Of a DNA stretch of 64,000 nt, positions 25,183-34,341 are shown piece by piece; position 1 is the stretch's first letter; the number at the start of each line of letters is the position of its first letter. The translations under genes were made by a program, and so were the position numbers. The DNA comes from RYN-230 sp963834515 (lineage in GTDB: Bacteria > Actinomycetota > Actinomycetes > Streptosporangiales > Streptosporangiaceae). The notes beneath the pieces were generated by a model. That model saw only the letters and a list, made by a program, of their open reading frames with translations. It searched no databases and was not told where the DNA came from. The stretch lies in the NCBI GenBank assembly GCA_963834515.1, contig CAWICB010000001.1:310001-374000 (forward strand), written 5' to 3'.

Positions 25183-26214
25183 ATGCGGATTGCGACCACC
25201 GTCGGGTACTGGAGTGCCGGGCCGCCCGCGGACGCGGCCGAGCTGTTTGCCACGGCCGACCGGCTCGGCATCGACCAGATCTGGACCGCGGAAGCGTACG
25301 GCAGTGACGCCTGGACCCCGCTGGCCTGGTGGGGATCGCAGACGGCCCGGATCAAGCTGGGCACCGCGGTGTCGCAGCTATCCGCCCGGCCGCCGGCCAC
25401 GCTGGCCATGACCGCGATGACCATGGATCACCTGTCTGCTGGCCGGATTCTGGTCGGTGTCGGGACCAGCAACCCGCAGGTGGTCGAGGGCTGGTACGGC
25501 CAGCCCTACCCGCGTCCGCTGCAGCGGACCCGGGAGTACATCGAGATCGTCCGGGCCGTCATCGCGCGGCGCGAGCCCATCGAGTACCAGGGCCAGCACT
25601 ACCAGCTGCCGCTGCCGGGCGGGACCGGGCTGGGCAAGCCGCTGCGCTCGATCCTGCACCCGCTGCGCACCGAGATCCCGGTCTACCTGGGCGCGGAGGG
25701 CCCGAAGAACGTAGCCCTGGCGGGTGAGATCGCCGACGGCTGGAACGCGCTCTTCTTCTCCCCGGCCATGAACGACTTCTACGCTGGCGCGCTGGCCGAC
25801 GGGTTCGCCCGGCCGGGCGCCCGGCACACGGCGGACACGTTCGACGTGGTCGGCGGCCCGATGCGGATCATCGTGGACGACGACGTGGAGCGCGCCGCCG
25901 ACCAGCTCCGGCCCGCGCTCGCGCTGTACATCGGCGGGATGGGCGCTCGCGGGGTCAACTTCCACCACGAGGTCTTCGTCCGGATGGGCTACCCGGACCA
26001 GGCCAAGGTCATCCAGGACCGCTACCTGGCCGGCGACCGGGCCGGGGCCATCGCCGCGGTGCCCACCCGGCTGGTGGAGGACGTGGCGCTGATCGGCCCG
26101 TGGCCCAAGATCATCGACGAGCTGCCGAGGTGGCGGGACACCGTGCTGACCACGTTCTCGGTCAGCACCGACATGCACCATCTGCCCCGCGTCGTCGACC
26201 TGCTCCGCTCCTGA
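25183..26214 (+). CDS. LLM-class F420-dependent oxidoreductase
   Basis: A 343-residue TIM-barrel flavin/F420 oxidoreductase of the luciferase-like family. It contains LGIDQIWTAEAYGSDAWTPL, TARIKLGTAVSQLSARPPAT, and VGTSNPQVVEGWYG, which match mycobacterial F420-dependent LLM proteins. F420 rather than FMN use is inferred from subfamily resemblance. A putative amidohydrolase follows after 37 bp and may act on the same compound. Confidence 0.88.
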   Translation: MRIATTVGYWSAGPPADAAELFATADRLGIDQIWTAEAYGSDAWTPLAWWGSQTARIKLGTAVSQLSARPPATLAMTAMTMDHLSAGRILVGVGTSNPQVVEGWYGQPYPRPLQRTREYIEIVRAVIARREPIEYQGQHYQLPLPGGTGLGKPLRSILHPLRTEIPVYLGAEGPKNVALAGEIADGWNALFFSPAMNDFYAGALADGFARPGARHTADTFDVVGGPMRIIVDDDVERAADQLRPALALYIGGMGARGVNFHHEVFVRMGYPDQAKVIQDRYLAGDRAGAIAAVPTRLVEDVALIGPWPKIIDELPRWRDTVLTTFSVSTDMHHLPRVVDLLRS

Positions 26215-26251
26215 CCGGTCGTGGGCCGCAACTGACCGAGAGGAGTATCCC

Positions 26252-27133
26252 GTGGACAGCCCGGCCAGCCTGGACAACCTGACCGCGCTCGATGTGCATG
26301 TTCATGTCGAGGCCGATGCCCACGGCCGCACCGCCCTCGACCAGGAGCTGCTGGATGCTTCGGCGGCTTATTTCCGCGGCGGCCAGCCCCGGGTGCCGAC
26401 CGTCCACGACGTGGCGGCCTATTACCGGGAGCGCAGCATCGGGGCGGTGGTGTTCACGGTCGACGCGGGGACGGCACTGGGCCAGACGCCGCCGAGCAGC
26501 GAGGAGATCGCTGATGTGGCCGCCGAACATGCGGACATACTGATCCCGTTCGGCTCGGTCGATCCGCTGGCCGGCGACGCCGCGGTGCGCCGGGCGCGCA
26601 GGCTGGTGCAGCAGCACGGCGTGCGCGGGTTCAAGTTCCACCCCAGCTTGCAGGCGTTCCGCCCGGACGACCACGCCTACTACCCGCTGTATGAGGCGGT
26701 GCAGGAGATGGGGGTCCCGGCGCTGTTCCACACTGGCCAGACGGGCATCGGGGCCGGGCTGCCCGGCGGCCGGGGGATCAAGCTGGGGGTGTCGGACCCG
26801 ATCCTGCTCGACGACGTGGCGGCCGACTTTCCCGGGCTGACCGTGATCCTGGCCCACGCGTCGATCCCCTGGCACGAGACAGCGATCGCGATGGCGACGC
26901 ACAAGGCGAATGTCTTCATCGACCTGTCCGGCTGGTCGCCGCGGTACTTCCCGCCCCAGCTGGTGCGCATGGCCAACTCGCTGCTGCGCAGCAAGGTGCT
27001 GTTCGGGTCGGACTTCCCGGTGATAACTCCGGACCGGTGGCTGGCGGATTTCGCGGCCCTGGACGTTAAGCCGCAGGTCCGGCCGCTGATCCTGAAGGAC
27101 AACGCGGCCCGGGTACTCCGACTGGCCGGGTAG
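26252..27133 (+). CDS. Amidohydrolase-family metal-dependent hydrolase
   Basis: A 293-residue TIM-barrel amidohydrolase of the ACMSD/PDC-hydrolase-like branch: metal motif LDVHVHVE at the N-terminus, GVRGFKFHPSLQAF, ALFHTGQTG (His), VILAHASIPW (His) and FGSDFPV (Asp). These provide the expected metal ligands. Members hydrolyse or decarboxylate aromatic-derived acids. GTG at 26252 follows GAGAGGAG. It probably forms an operon with the LLM oxidoreductase. Confidence 0.85.
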   Translation: MDSPASLDNLTALDVHVHVEADAHGRTALDQELLDASAAYFRGGQPRVPTVHDVAAYYRERSIGAVVFTVDAGTALGQTPPSSEEIADVAAEHADILIPFGSVDPLAGDAAVRRARRLVQQHGVRGFKFHPSLQAFRPDDHAYYPLYEAVQEMGVPALFHTGQTGIGAGLPGGRGIKLGVSDPILLDDVAADFPGLTVILAHASIPWHETAIAMATHKANVFIDLSGWSPRYFPPQLVRMANSLLRSKVLFGSDFPVITPDRWLADFAALDVKPQVRPLILKDNAARVLRLAG

Positions 27134-27296
27134 CGGGCGGCGGCCGGGTCCAGTCCGGCCTGGGAAGTCACGGGCGGGCCGGCGTGTGCCGCGCGGTCTG
27201 CGGGGAAACAGAACGAGGAGAGGCCTGGCCGGCCCCAGCCGGCCAGGCAACCAGCGTGCCCGGGCCACGACCGGCCCGGCTCAGGAGGTAGTGGCC

Positions 27297-27533
27297 ATGA
27301 CCGTCGGCGGCAGCATCGCGCTCATCGTGATCGGCGCCATCCTCCGGTTTGCCATCAGCTGGTCACCCGCCTACATCAACGTCCAGCTCATCGGCCTGAT
27401 CCTGATGATCGCCGGGATCCTCGGACTGATCATCTCGCTGGCACTCCTGACCACCCGCCGCCGCCGGGCGGCGACCCGCCCCGGTGGCACCGAGGTGTAC
27501 GAGGAGCGCCGTTACCGCGAGCCCCCGCGGTAG
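27297..27533 (+). CDS. Small DUF6458-like membrane protein
   Basis: A 78-residue protein with two membrane helices (GGSIALIVIGAILRFAIS and VQLIGLILMIAGILGLIISL) and a basic tail RRRRAATRPGGTEVYEERRY. The MTVGGSIALIVIGAILRFAI opening is typical of the actinobacterial DUF6458 group. AGGAGG lies 8 nt upstream of the ATG. Function unknown. Confidence 0.8.
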   Translation: MTVGGSIALIVIGAILRFAISWSPAYINVQLIGLILMIAGILGLIISLALLTTRRRRAATRPGGTEVYEERRYREPPR

Positions 27534-27711
27534 ACCGTGCACCGCCCAGTCCCGCTGGGCGCTAGCGGGCGTTCAGGCTGCTGACCTCGCGTTATACGGG
27601 CGGTCAGGTCGGGCCCGGGCACAGCCGTTGCATAGAATCAAGATCAACGGCGCGCAGGCGGGGGTGCGGCTGGGCAGCCAGCCGCGGCGCAGCGGGACTG
27701 GGAGACAGAGC

Positions 27712-28961
27712 ATGGCGCGTTCCATCTGGTCGGGATTCCTGAGCTTCGGGCTGGTCAGTGTCCCGGTGGGGCTGTACCCGGCCACCGCCGACCAGACGAT
27801 CCACTTCAACCAGCTGCACAAGGGCACCTCGCACCGGATCCGGTACAAGAAGGTCGACGAGGTCACCGGGGAAGAGGTCGCGACCAGCGACATCGTCAGC
27901 GGCTACGACCTGGGCGGCGGAGAGTACGTGGTGATCACCCGGGACGAGCTCAAGGAAGCGGCGCCCGGCAAGTCGGAGACCATCGAGATCAGCGACTTCA
28001 TCGACCTGGACGAGATCGACCCGGTGCACTTCCGGACCACGTACTACCTGGCGCCCCGGGGCAAGGGCGCGGACCGGGCCTACGCGCTGCTCCGGCAGGC
28101 GATGGGCGAAACCGGCAAAGTGGGCATCGCCACCATGGTGCTGCGGGACAAGGAGCACCTGGTCGCCGTCCGGCCCGGGGCTGACGTGCTGATCCTGGAG
28201 ACGATGTACTTCGCCGACGAAATCCGGACACCAAGCGAGGAACTGGACAGCCTGCCCCAGGACGTCAGCTTCCAGGGCCGGGAACTCGACGTGGCCAAGA
28301 AGCTGGTCGAGTCGCTGACCGTGCCGTGGCAGCCGGAGGACTACCACAACACGTACCGGGCCCGGGTCCTGGAGCTGATCGACCAGAAGCGGGAGGGCCA
28401 GGCGGTGGTCTTCGAGGCCGAGCGGCCCAAGTCCAACGTGATCGACCTGATGGCCGCGCTGGAAGGCTCGCTGGCCCGGATGGAGGAGGACGGTGGGGCC
28501 GGGTCAGCCAAGCCCGCCGCAGGGGGCGCGCCGGGTCAGGTGGGCGCGCCGGGTCAGGTGGGCGCGCCGGGTCAGGTGGGCGCGCCGGGTCAGGCGGGGG
28601 CGCCGGGCCAGGTGGGCGCGCCGGGTCAGGTGGCCGCGCCGGGTCAGGTGGGCGCGCCGGGTCAGGTGGGCGCGGTGCCCAGCCCGCCGGGCCGCCGTCG
28701 CCGGGCCGGGGCCGGTCCCGGAAGGCGGCGCCGGCCGGGGCGGCTGAGCTGGACGGCCTGTCCAGGGCCGACCTGCTGGCCCGGGCGGCTGAGCTGGACA
28801 TCCCCGGCCGGTCCAGGATGTCCAAGCCGGAGCTCATCGGGGCCATCGCGGCCGCGCCCGCCCGGGCGGCTGCGCCCGCGCAGGCCGGCTCGCCCGCTAA
28901 GGCGGCCTCGCCCGCCCGGTCGGCCGCCCCGGCCAGGCGGCGGCCGCGGAAGATTTCCTAG
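27712..28961 (+). CDS. ku: Ku protein (bacterial NHEJ) with repeat insertion and C-terminal SAP-like domain, frameshifted
   Basis: Residues 1-255 are a standard bacterial Ku core: MARSIWSGFLSFGLVSVPVG, then RIRYKKVDEVTGEEV and ADEIRTPSEELD. Ku homodimers thread onto broken DNA ends and recruit LigD; no ligD is in the window. After residue 270 come eight near-perfect GAPGQV repeats (18 bp each). The frame then becomes Arg-rich nonsense to a stop at 29013. In the next frame a sensible ending appears, AELDGLSRADLLARAAELDI then PGRSRMSKPELIGAI, a SAP/Rho_N-like DNA-binding extension known from actinobacterial Ku, ending at 28961. One base appears to be lost at the end of the repeat, near 28670. 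Confidence 0.85.
28528..28671 (+). repeat. 18-bp tandem repeat in ku (eight units)
   Basis: Unit GCGCCGGGTCAGGTGGGC repeated about eight times, encoding GAPGQV. Being a multiple of three it keeps frame, but it is the likely place for slippage: the reading frame is lost just after it. Confidence 0.85.
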
Positions 28962-29038
28962 CCATCTGCCCGCTGGCCGGCCTGTCGCGCGGCCTGATGT
29001 CGGTCCCGGGTGATAGGCCAGTCTCGGAGGTAGCCGAG

Positions 29039-29272
29039 ATGCCCGACCCAGCCATGATCACCGGAACCTGCCCGGAGTGCCGCCAGGACCTGGAGCACTG
29101 CCATGGCACCGCGATCGAGCACTGCGACGGCGCCGCTGACTGCTCGGACAGCCAGGACTGCGGGCTGTCGGCTGACCTGCACCTGTTCGTGATTTCCTGT
29201 GTGGACGTGGGCTGCGACTGCGCCCCGGCCGAGATGGAGCTGACCGGGCCGGGGCAGCGCGCCGCGTCATGA
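29039..29272 (+). CDS. Small Cys-rich conserved protein
   Basis: A 77-residue protein with 11 Cys: a CPEC knuckle, then HCHGT, HCDGAADCSDSQDC, and a C-terminal SCVDVGCDC. The spacing suggests a metal-binding zinc-ribbon-like or Fe-S-type fold. Similar small proteins occur in actinobacteria but I know of no assigned role. CGGAGG lies 7 nt upstream of the ATG. Its stop overlaps the convergent Rieske gene by 6 bp. Confidence 0.65.
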   Translation: MPDPAMITGTCPECRQDLEHCHGTAIEHCDGAADCSDSQDCGLSADLHLFVISCVDVGCDCAPAEMELTGPGQRAAS

Positions 29273-30274
29273 CCGGGTGAGCCCGCTCTCCCGCATGGCC
29301 TTGCGGTACGCGACCGCCACCGCGTCGAACTTGAGGTGCAGCTCGGCGGCCAGGTCAAACGGCACCCGGTCCGGCCGCTGCGACTCCACCACCACCTGGT
29401 CCTGGCCGAAGATGGTGTCCTCGAACTCCTGCAGCACCTGGTCCGGCTGGTCCAGGTTGTAGTTCCGGCCGATCACCACGTAGCCCGCGCACTGCTCGGT
29501 CCCGGCCGGCTGGGACGCGAAGAAGTACACCATGCCGCGCTCACCGCCCCAGCCCAGCCGCAGCACGATGGTGTACGGCAGGTGCAGCTCATACCGGCTG
29601 ACCCGCTGCGGCGGCCCGGCCTGCTCGTTGCCGAACACCGGGAAGTCGTCACTGTTCGGCGCCTCGGGCCGGGTGATCGTGTAGTGCAGCACGTGCTGCT
29701 CGGTGCGCACCTCGTGCCGCGGCACCACCGGCCGGTCCGGGTCGCCGAGCAGCCCCGGGTGCACCCATGGGAAGTGCCCGAAGTCGGTGAAGTTCTCCAC
29801 CTGCCGGGCCGCGTCGCAGGCCCACCGGTACGGGCCCGCGGTCAGCACGGCCCACTGGCCGTTCTCCAGCTCCGGCACCTCGGGCAGCGGCCAGCGGGGC
29901 TCGTCCAGGGCCACCCAGATCAGGCCGTACCGTTCCTGGCAGCGGAACGCCGGCACCCGGGCCCGGGCCGGCACCCGGGCCGGGTCGGCCAGCTGCGGGA
30001 TGGCGACGCAGCGGCCGTCGGCGCCGTACCGCCAGCCGTGATACGGGCAGACCAGCTCGTCCCCGCGGACCCAGCCCAGCGACAGCGCGGTGCCGCGGTG
30101 CACGCACAGGTCCTGGCTGGCCCGGGGCTGGCCGGTGGCGCCGCGCCACAGCACCAGGGGCTCGCCGAGCAGGTCGGCGTGCACCGGCTGGCCGGCCAGT
30201 TCGGCGCCGAACGCCACCGGGTGCCAGCAGTCACGCAGCGCGCTAGGGTCCGCGAACGCGGCCGGACCGGTCAT
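29267..30274 (-). CDS. Rieske [2Fe-2S] non-heme iron oxygenase
   Basis: A 335-residue oxygenase. The Rieske centre is C-x-H (DLCVHRG) and C-x2-H (CPYHGWRYG) at about 57-80. The catalytic iron site is seen in VENFTDFGHFPWVHPG with two His. It resembles vanillate O-demethylase/aromatic ring-hydroxylating alpha subunits; the reductase is not adjacent. The ATG at 30274 is 6 nt after TACCCT, so it looks leaderless, with the promoter lying across the stop of the upstream lipoprotein gene. Confidence 0.88.
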   Translation of the reverse strand: MTGPAAFADPSALRDCWHPVAFGAELAGQPVHADLLGEPLVLWRGATGQPRASQDLCVHRGTALSLGWVRGDELVCPYHGWRYGADGRCVAIPQLADPARVPARARVPAFRCQERYGLIWVALDEPRWPLPEVPELENGQWAVLTAGPYRWACDAARQVENFTDFGHFPWVHPGLLGDPDRPVVPRHEVRTEQHVLHYTITRPEAPNSDDFPVFGNEQAGPPQRVSRYELHLPYTIVLRLGWGGERGMVYFFASQPAGTEQCAGYVVIGRNYNLDQPDQVLQEFEDTIFGQDQVVVESQRPDRVPFDLAAELHLKFDAVAVAYRKAMRESGLTRS

Positions 30275-30278
30275 CCGG

Positions 30279-31271
30279 TCAGGGTACCGCCGAGGCCTGC
30301 GCGGCCGGCTGGGCGGTGTGGTGCCCCTGGAACAGGAGCGACGCGACCTGGGTCAGCGTGTTGATGCCGTAGTTGAACCCGACGTCATCCGCGTCCCCGT
30401 AGCCCTCGAGGCTGTACATGATGGCCAGCGTGTATTCCTGGTGCGGCCCGGCGAAGCCGACCGTGTTGGTGATCCACGGCGGGTCGAACTCCCAGCCGTC
30501 CTTGTTGCCCGGCCGGTTCTCCGGCCCGGCGCCCCACACCCCCCACTGCTGGTCGATCGCGCTGACGTGCTGCAGCCGGTAGACCAGGTAGTTACGCACG
30601 CTGGCCGGGGCGTCGTTCAGCACGTAGTTCATCAGGTTGTCCAGGTCCTGGGCCGAGCAGTACATGAAGCCCCAGTTCGGCACGGAGGAGGTGAACGTCG
30701 CGCTGCTCATGCCGAACGTCTGGATGCGCTGCAGGAAGCTGCCATCCTCGAACTGGTCCCACAGGTCGTTGGCGTCGTCGTCGTTGCTGGTGTACAGGGC
30801 CTGGAACATCTCCTGCTGGTCGGCCGGGGTCAGCGTGATGCTGCCGGCCTGGGCCCGGAGCAGGATGTCGGTCATCATGGCCAGCTTCATGGTCGACGCG
30901 GCCGGGTAGTCCACCGTGGCGTTGGCGTCCCGCCACACCGCCCCGGTGGCCCGGTCGTCCAGCACGATGCCGATCGAGCCGGGCACGCCCCGCAGGTACT
31001 TCTGCACGGCGTGGATCCGGTCCCGCATCTCGCAGGAGAACCCGGGCGCGATCTTGGCGCAGTGCTTGGGCTTGGGGCTCGGCGTCGGGCTGGGCGTGGG
31101 CGAGGCCGGCTGCGACTTGGTGCCCGCCTTGAGCGCGACCGTGTGCTGGCTGGCCGGGGTGAACATGCTGCAGCCGGCCAGGGCTACGGCCAGCAGGCCG
31201 CCGCCCAGCAGGGCCGGGAGCTGCAGGCGGCGGCCTGGCAGGCGGCGGGGACGGGTAACCGGAGAAGGCAC
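30279..31271 (-). CDS. Lipoprotein serine hydrolase (beta-lactamase-like)
   Basis: A 330-residue exported protein. A signal sequence with lipobox LAGC (residues about 26-29) indicates lipid anchoring outside the membrane. After a Pro/Ser linker comes a class A beta-lactamase-like domain with the SxxK motif in AASTMKLAMM and a TSNDDDAND stretch at the SDN position. The KTG motif is not obvious, so it may be a DD-peptidase-like or inactive member. I choose GTG at 31271, because TATCCT lies 7 nt before it; the longer frame from TTG 31310 would place that promoter inside the gene. Confidence 0.8.
   Translation of the reverse strand: MPSPVTRPRRLPGRRLQLPALLGGGLLAVALAGCSMFTPASQHTVALKAGTKSQPASPTPSPTPSPKPKHCAKIAPGFSCEMRDRIHAVQKYLRGVPGSIGIVLDDRATGAVWRDANATVDYPAASTMKLAMMTDILLRAQAGSITLTPADQQEMFQALYTSNDDDANDLWDQFEDGSFLQRIQTFGMSSATFTSSVPNWGFMYCSAQDLDNLMNYVLNDAPASVRNYLVYRLQHVSAIDQQWGVWGAGPENRPGNKDGWEFDPPWITNTVGFAGPHQEYTLAIMYSLEGYGDADDVGFNYGINTLTQVASLLFQGHHTAQPAAQASAVP
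30281..30286 (-). promoter_or_regulatory. Leaderless -10 TACCCT for the Rieske gene
   Basis: TACCCT on the minus strand, 6 nt before the ATG at 30274, overlapping the end of the serine hydrolase gene. Same hexamer and gap as at 32916 and 3303. Confidence 0.5.
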
Positions 31272-31278
31272 GCCCGAC

Positions 31279-31284
31279 AGGATA
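31279..31284 (-). promoter_or_regulatory. Leaderless -10 TATCCT for the lipoprotein gene
   Basis: TATCCT ends 7 nt before GTG 31271 on the minus strand. It decides the start of this gene over the TTG at 31310. Confidence 0.5.
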
Positions 31285-31365
31285 CGAGCGATGTCGTGCT
31301 GCGCGGGCAAGTGGGCCGCGATCCCCGGCGAAGCCGTTGCTAATTCTTGATCTCAGCTTTCTGGC

Positions 31366-32808
31366 TCAGGCCGGGTGCTCCTGGCCGTCTCCCGCCCACT
31401 CGGTGTGGAACGTGCCCGGCTTGTCCACCCGGTGGTAGGTGTGCGCGCCGAAGTTGTCCCGCAGGCCCTGGATCAGCGACGCGGGCAGCCGGGCCGCGCG
31501 CAGCCCGTCGTAGTAGGCCAGCGACGAGGAGAACGCCGGGGACGGGATGCCGGCCGTGGCGGCGCGCGCCACCACCCGGCGCCAGCTGCCCACCCCGTCC
31601 CGCACCGCGGCCGCGAAGTACGGCGCGACCAGCAGGCTGGGCAGCCCCGGGTTCTCGTCGTAGGCGGCCCGGATCCGGTCCAGGAACCGGGCCCGGATGA
31701 TGCAGCCGCCGCGCCAGATGGTCGCCATCGCGCCCCGGTCGATGTCCCAGCCATACTCCGCGCTGCCCGCGGCGATCTGGTCGAAGCCCTGCGCGTACGC
31801 AACCACCTTGGACGCGTACAGCGCGCGCCGTACGTCATCCACGAAACTGCCGGTGTCGCTGATGTCCAGCGCGGCCACCCCGGTGCCGAACGCCTCCCGG
31901 GCCGCCTGCCGCTGGTCCGCGTGCCCGGACAGTGACCGGGCGAACGTGGCCTCGGCAATGCCGGTGATCGGGATGCCGAGGTCCAGCGCGCTCTGCACGG
32001 TCCACCGGCCGGTGCCCTTCTGCTCGGCCTGGTCGAGCACGATGTCCACGAACGGCCGGCCGGTCCCGGCGTCGGTGTGCGCCAGCACCTCGGCGGTGAT
32101 CTGGATCAGGAACGAGTCCAGGTCCCCTTCGTTCCAGGTGCGGAAGATCTCAGCGATCCGCGGGGCAGGCGCGCCCAGGCCGGCCCGGAGCAGGTCGTAG
32201 GCCTCCGCGATGAGCTGCATGTCCGCGTATTCGATGCCGTTGTGCACCATCTTGACGAAGTGGCCGGCCCCGTCCGGGCCCACGTGCGTGCAGCACGGCG
32301 TGCCGTCCACCTGGGCCGCGATCGACTCGAAGATCGGGCCGAGCTTGGCGTAGGACTCCGGTGAGCCGCCGGGCATGATGCTCGGGCCGCGCAGCGCGCC
32401 TTCCTCGCCGCCGGACACGCCGCAGCCGACGAAGTGCAGGCCGTGCTCGCGCAGCGCGGCCTCCCGCCGCCGGGTGTCCATGTAGTGCGCGTTGCCGCAG
32501 TCGATGACGATGTCGCCCTCGTCCAGCAGCGGGACCAGCTCGTCGATGACCGCGTCGGTCGGCTGGCCGGCCTTGACCATGACGATGATGGCCCGGGGCT
32601 GGCTCAGGCTGGCCACGAACTCCTTCATCGACTCGGACGGCAGGAACGTGCCCTCATCGCCATGCTCGGCCACCAGGCTGCGGGTGCGTTCCGGCGACCG
32701 GTTGTGCAGCGCCACCACGTGCCCGTGCCGGGCCAGGTTGCGGGCCAGGTTGCGGCCCATCACGGCCAGGCCGGTCACGCCGATATCCGCGCTGTTCGCC
32801 TGCGTCAT
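31366..32808 (-). CDS. gnd: 6-phosphogluconate dehydrogenase (decarboxylating)
   Basis: A 480-residue long-type Gnd of the pentose phosphate pathway that oxidises 6-phosphogluconate to ribulose 5-phosphate, CO2 and NADPH. The dinucleotide motif GLAVMGRNLARNLARHG, the substrate-binding GVSGGEEGALRGPSIMPGG and catalytic HFVKMVHNGIEYADMQ blocks are all intact. Length matches the tetrapod/E. coli-type rather than the 300-residue GndA-like form. CGAGGAG lies 6-7 nt upstream of the ATG. Confidence 0.95.
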   Translation of the reverse strand: MTQANSADIGVTGLAVMGRNLARNLARHGHVVALHNRSPERTRSLVAEHGDEGTFLPSESMKEFVASLSQPRAIIVMVKAGQPTDAVIDELVPLLDEGDIVIDCGNAHYMDTRRREAALREHGLHFVGCGVSGGEEGALRGPSIMPGGSPESYAKLGPIFESIAAQVDGTPCCTHVGPDGAGHFVKMVHNGIEYADMQLIAEAYDLLRAGLGAPAPRIAEIFRTWNEGDLDSFLIQITAEVLAHTDAGTGRPFVDIVLDQAEQKGTGRWTVQSALDLGIPITGIAEATFARSLSGHADQRQAAREAFGTGVAALDISDTGSFVDDVRRALYASKVVAYAQGFDQIAAGSAEYGWDIDRGAMATIWRGGCIIRARFLDRIRAAYDENPGLPSLLVAPYFAAAVRDGVGSWRRVVARAATAGIPSPAFSSSLAYYDGLRAARLPASLIQGLRDNFGAHTYHRVDKPGTFHTEWAGDGQEHPA

Positions 32809-32915
32809 ACTGGCTCCTCGTCAGTCTCGTCCCTCTTCCGCGAGATTAGCCCGTCCTGTTCCGGTGGCGGCCTGCGGCCGCCGCGGGCCAGGCCCGTAAT
32901 CCCCGGTTCGGCACG

Positions 32916-32921
32916 TACCCT
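32916..32921 (+). promoter_or_regulatory. Leaderless -10 TACCCT for the thioesterase gene
   Basis: TACCCT ends exactly 6 nt before the ATG at 32928; no Shine-Dalgarno is present. Confidence 0.5.
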
Positions 32922-32927
32922 GCACTC

Positions 32928-33671
32928 ATGTCCCAGCCCGCCGTGACCGGTGCCGGGCCGGCCTTCACCGCCGACCCGCAGGAGGGCCGGCTGTTCCGCA
33001 CGTCGCGGGTGGTGCGCAGCGTGGACGTCACCCCGGCGGGCCGCCTCCGGTTCGACGCGCTGGCCCGCTACCTGCAGCAGGCGGCCGAGGATGACCTGGC
33101 CGACGCAGACTGGGCCGGGCGGTACACCTGGCTGGTCCGGCGGACCGCGGTCGCGGTGCGCGGCTACCCGGTGCACCGGGAGGAGGTCCAGCTGCGCACG
33201 TTCTGCTCGGCCACCGGGCCGCGCTGGGCCGAGCGGACCACCACGCTGGCCGGGCCGGCCGGGGACGTGGTCCAGGCGACCGCGGTCTGGGTGGCCATCG
33301 ACGCCGCGGACGGCCGCCCGGTGCCACTCGGGGACACGTTCCACCGGGTGTATGGGCCCTCCACCGGCGGCCGCCGGGTGTCCGCGCGGCTGTCCCACCC
33401 CGGCCCGCCGGACGGCGCCACGGGCCGGCCGTGGCCGCTGCGGGCCAGTGACTTCGACACCGCGGGGCACGTCAACAACAGCATTCACTGGGCCGCGGTC
33501 GAGGACGTGCTGGCCGGGCTGGACTGGTGCCCGGCCCGCGCCGAACTGGAGTACCACCGGCCGGTGCTGCCCGGCCACGCCCCCCAGCTGGTCACCGGGC
33601 AGGCCGCCGATCAGCTGGCCGTCTGGCTGTGCGGCGACGGGCAGCGGCTGGCGTCCGCGGTCCTCGGCTGA
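32928..33671 (+). CDS. Acyl-ACP thioesterase-family protein (double hot-dog)
   Basis: A 247-residue protein with two hot-dog domains as in plant/bacterial FatA-type thioesterases, which release fatty acids from ACP. The first repeat contains RYLQQAAEDDLADADW, the second DFDTAGHVNNSIHWAAVEDV with the conserved HVNN signature. EYHRPVLPG is also typical. Downstream is a small membrane protein 82 bp away. Confidence 0.85.
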   Translation: MSQPAVTGAGPAFTADPQEGRLFRTSRVVRSVDVTPAGRLRFDALARYLQQAAEDDLADADWAGRYTWLVRRTAVAVRGYPVHREEVQLRTFCSATGPRWAERTTTLAGPAGDVVQATAVWVAIDAADGRPVPLGDTFHRVYGPSTGGRRVSARLSHPGPPDGATGRPWPLRASDFDTAGHVNNSIHWAAVEDVLAGLDWCPARAELEYHRPVLPGHAPQLVTGQAADQLAVWLCGDGQRLASAVLG

Positions 33672-33753
33672 ACCGGAACGCCGATCTACACTGGATAGCG
33701 CCAGCCCAGACGGTTCTGCCGGGGGCCGGGCTGGGCAGGTCTGGAGGCAGCCG

Positions 33754-34044
33754 ATGTCCGCCGGGGTCAACCTGATCAGCGCCCAGGTCGCCGCCACGGC
33801 CTCATCGTCGTCCGCGTTCACGTGGGGCGACGCGATCACGATCTTCGTCCTGGTCATCGTGGCCTTGCTGATCCTGGTGGCGTTCGTCGGCCGGCGCAGC
33901 CAGCGGCTGGCCTACCGGCCCCGGCCGAAGCAGTCCCGCCACATCGAGGAGTTCCGCGAAGCGGCCGAAGAGGATGTCGAGGCCATCGAGGAGAGCGACC
34001 CCATCCCCCGGGATGGGCCCGGTTTCCGCGAAGACGACCTGTAG
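33754..34044 (+). CDS. Small single-pass membrane protein
   Basis: A 96-residue protein with one helix (AITIFVLVIVALLILVAFVG, about 27-47), a basic stop-transfer stretch RRSQRLAYRPRPK and an acidic cytoplasmic tail EEFREAAEEDVEAIEESD. GGAGG lies 6 nt before the ATG. Not recognised; resembles small actinobacterial membrane adaptors. Confidence 0.7.
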   Translation: MSAGVNLISAQVAATASSSSAFTWGDAITIFVLVIVALLILVAFVGRRSQRLAYRPRPKQSRHIEEFREAAEEDVEAIEESDPIPRDGPGFREDDL

Positions 34045-34341
34045 TCCCTCCCCGCGCGCTCCCCCGCGGGCCGCGCTCCCCGCGCTCCCCGCGGGCCGCG
34101 GGCCCGCGCCAGCCCGGCGTTGCGGCCCGGCGGCAGGCGGCCACTCTTCACGTGCCCGGCCCGCTCAGACCGGGACGAAAGGGGCAGCTACTGCACCGCA
34201 GCCGTGAAAAGTGGGATTCGGGCCGGTCTGGGCTGCCCGGCGCCGCTGCTGGTGTGGCTGACGGGAACGCTGAGATCGATGGGTCTGCGCCGTGCTGCCG
34301 TTGACGAGAGCGGGCCGGCACTCAAGTCGGCGGCATTGCGG
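34045..34341. other. Intergenic region between convergent genes
   Basis: The first 70 bp are a GC palindromic mess of CTCCCCGCG and GCGGGCC units that could terminate transcription from either side. The rest encodes nothing supportable. A very long plus-strand frame from 34120 to 38220 is only a shadow of the two minus-strand genes. Confidence 0.5.
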
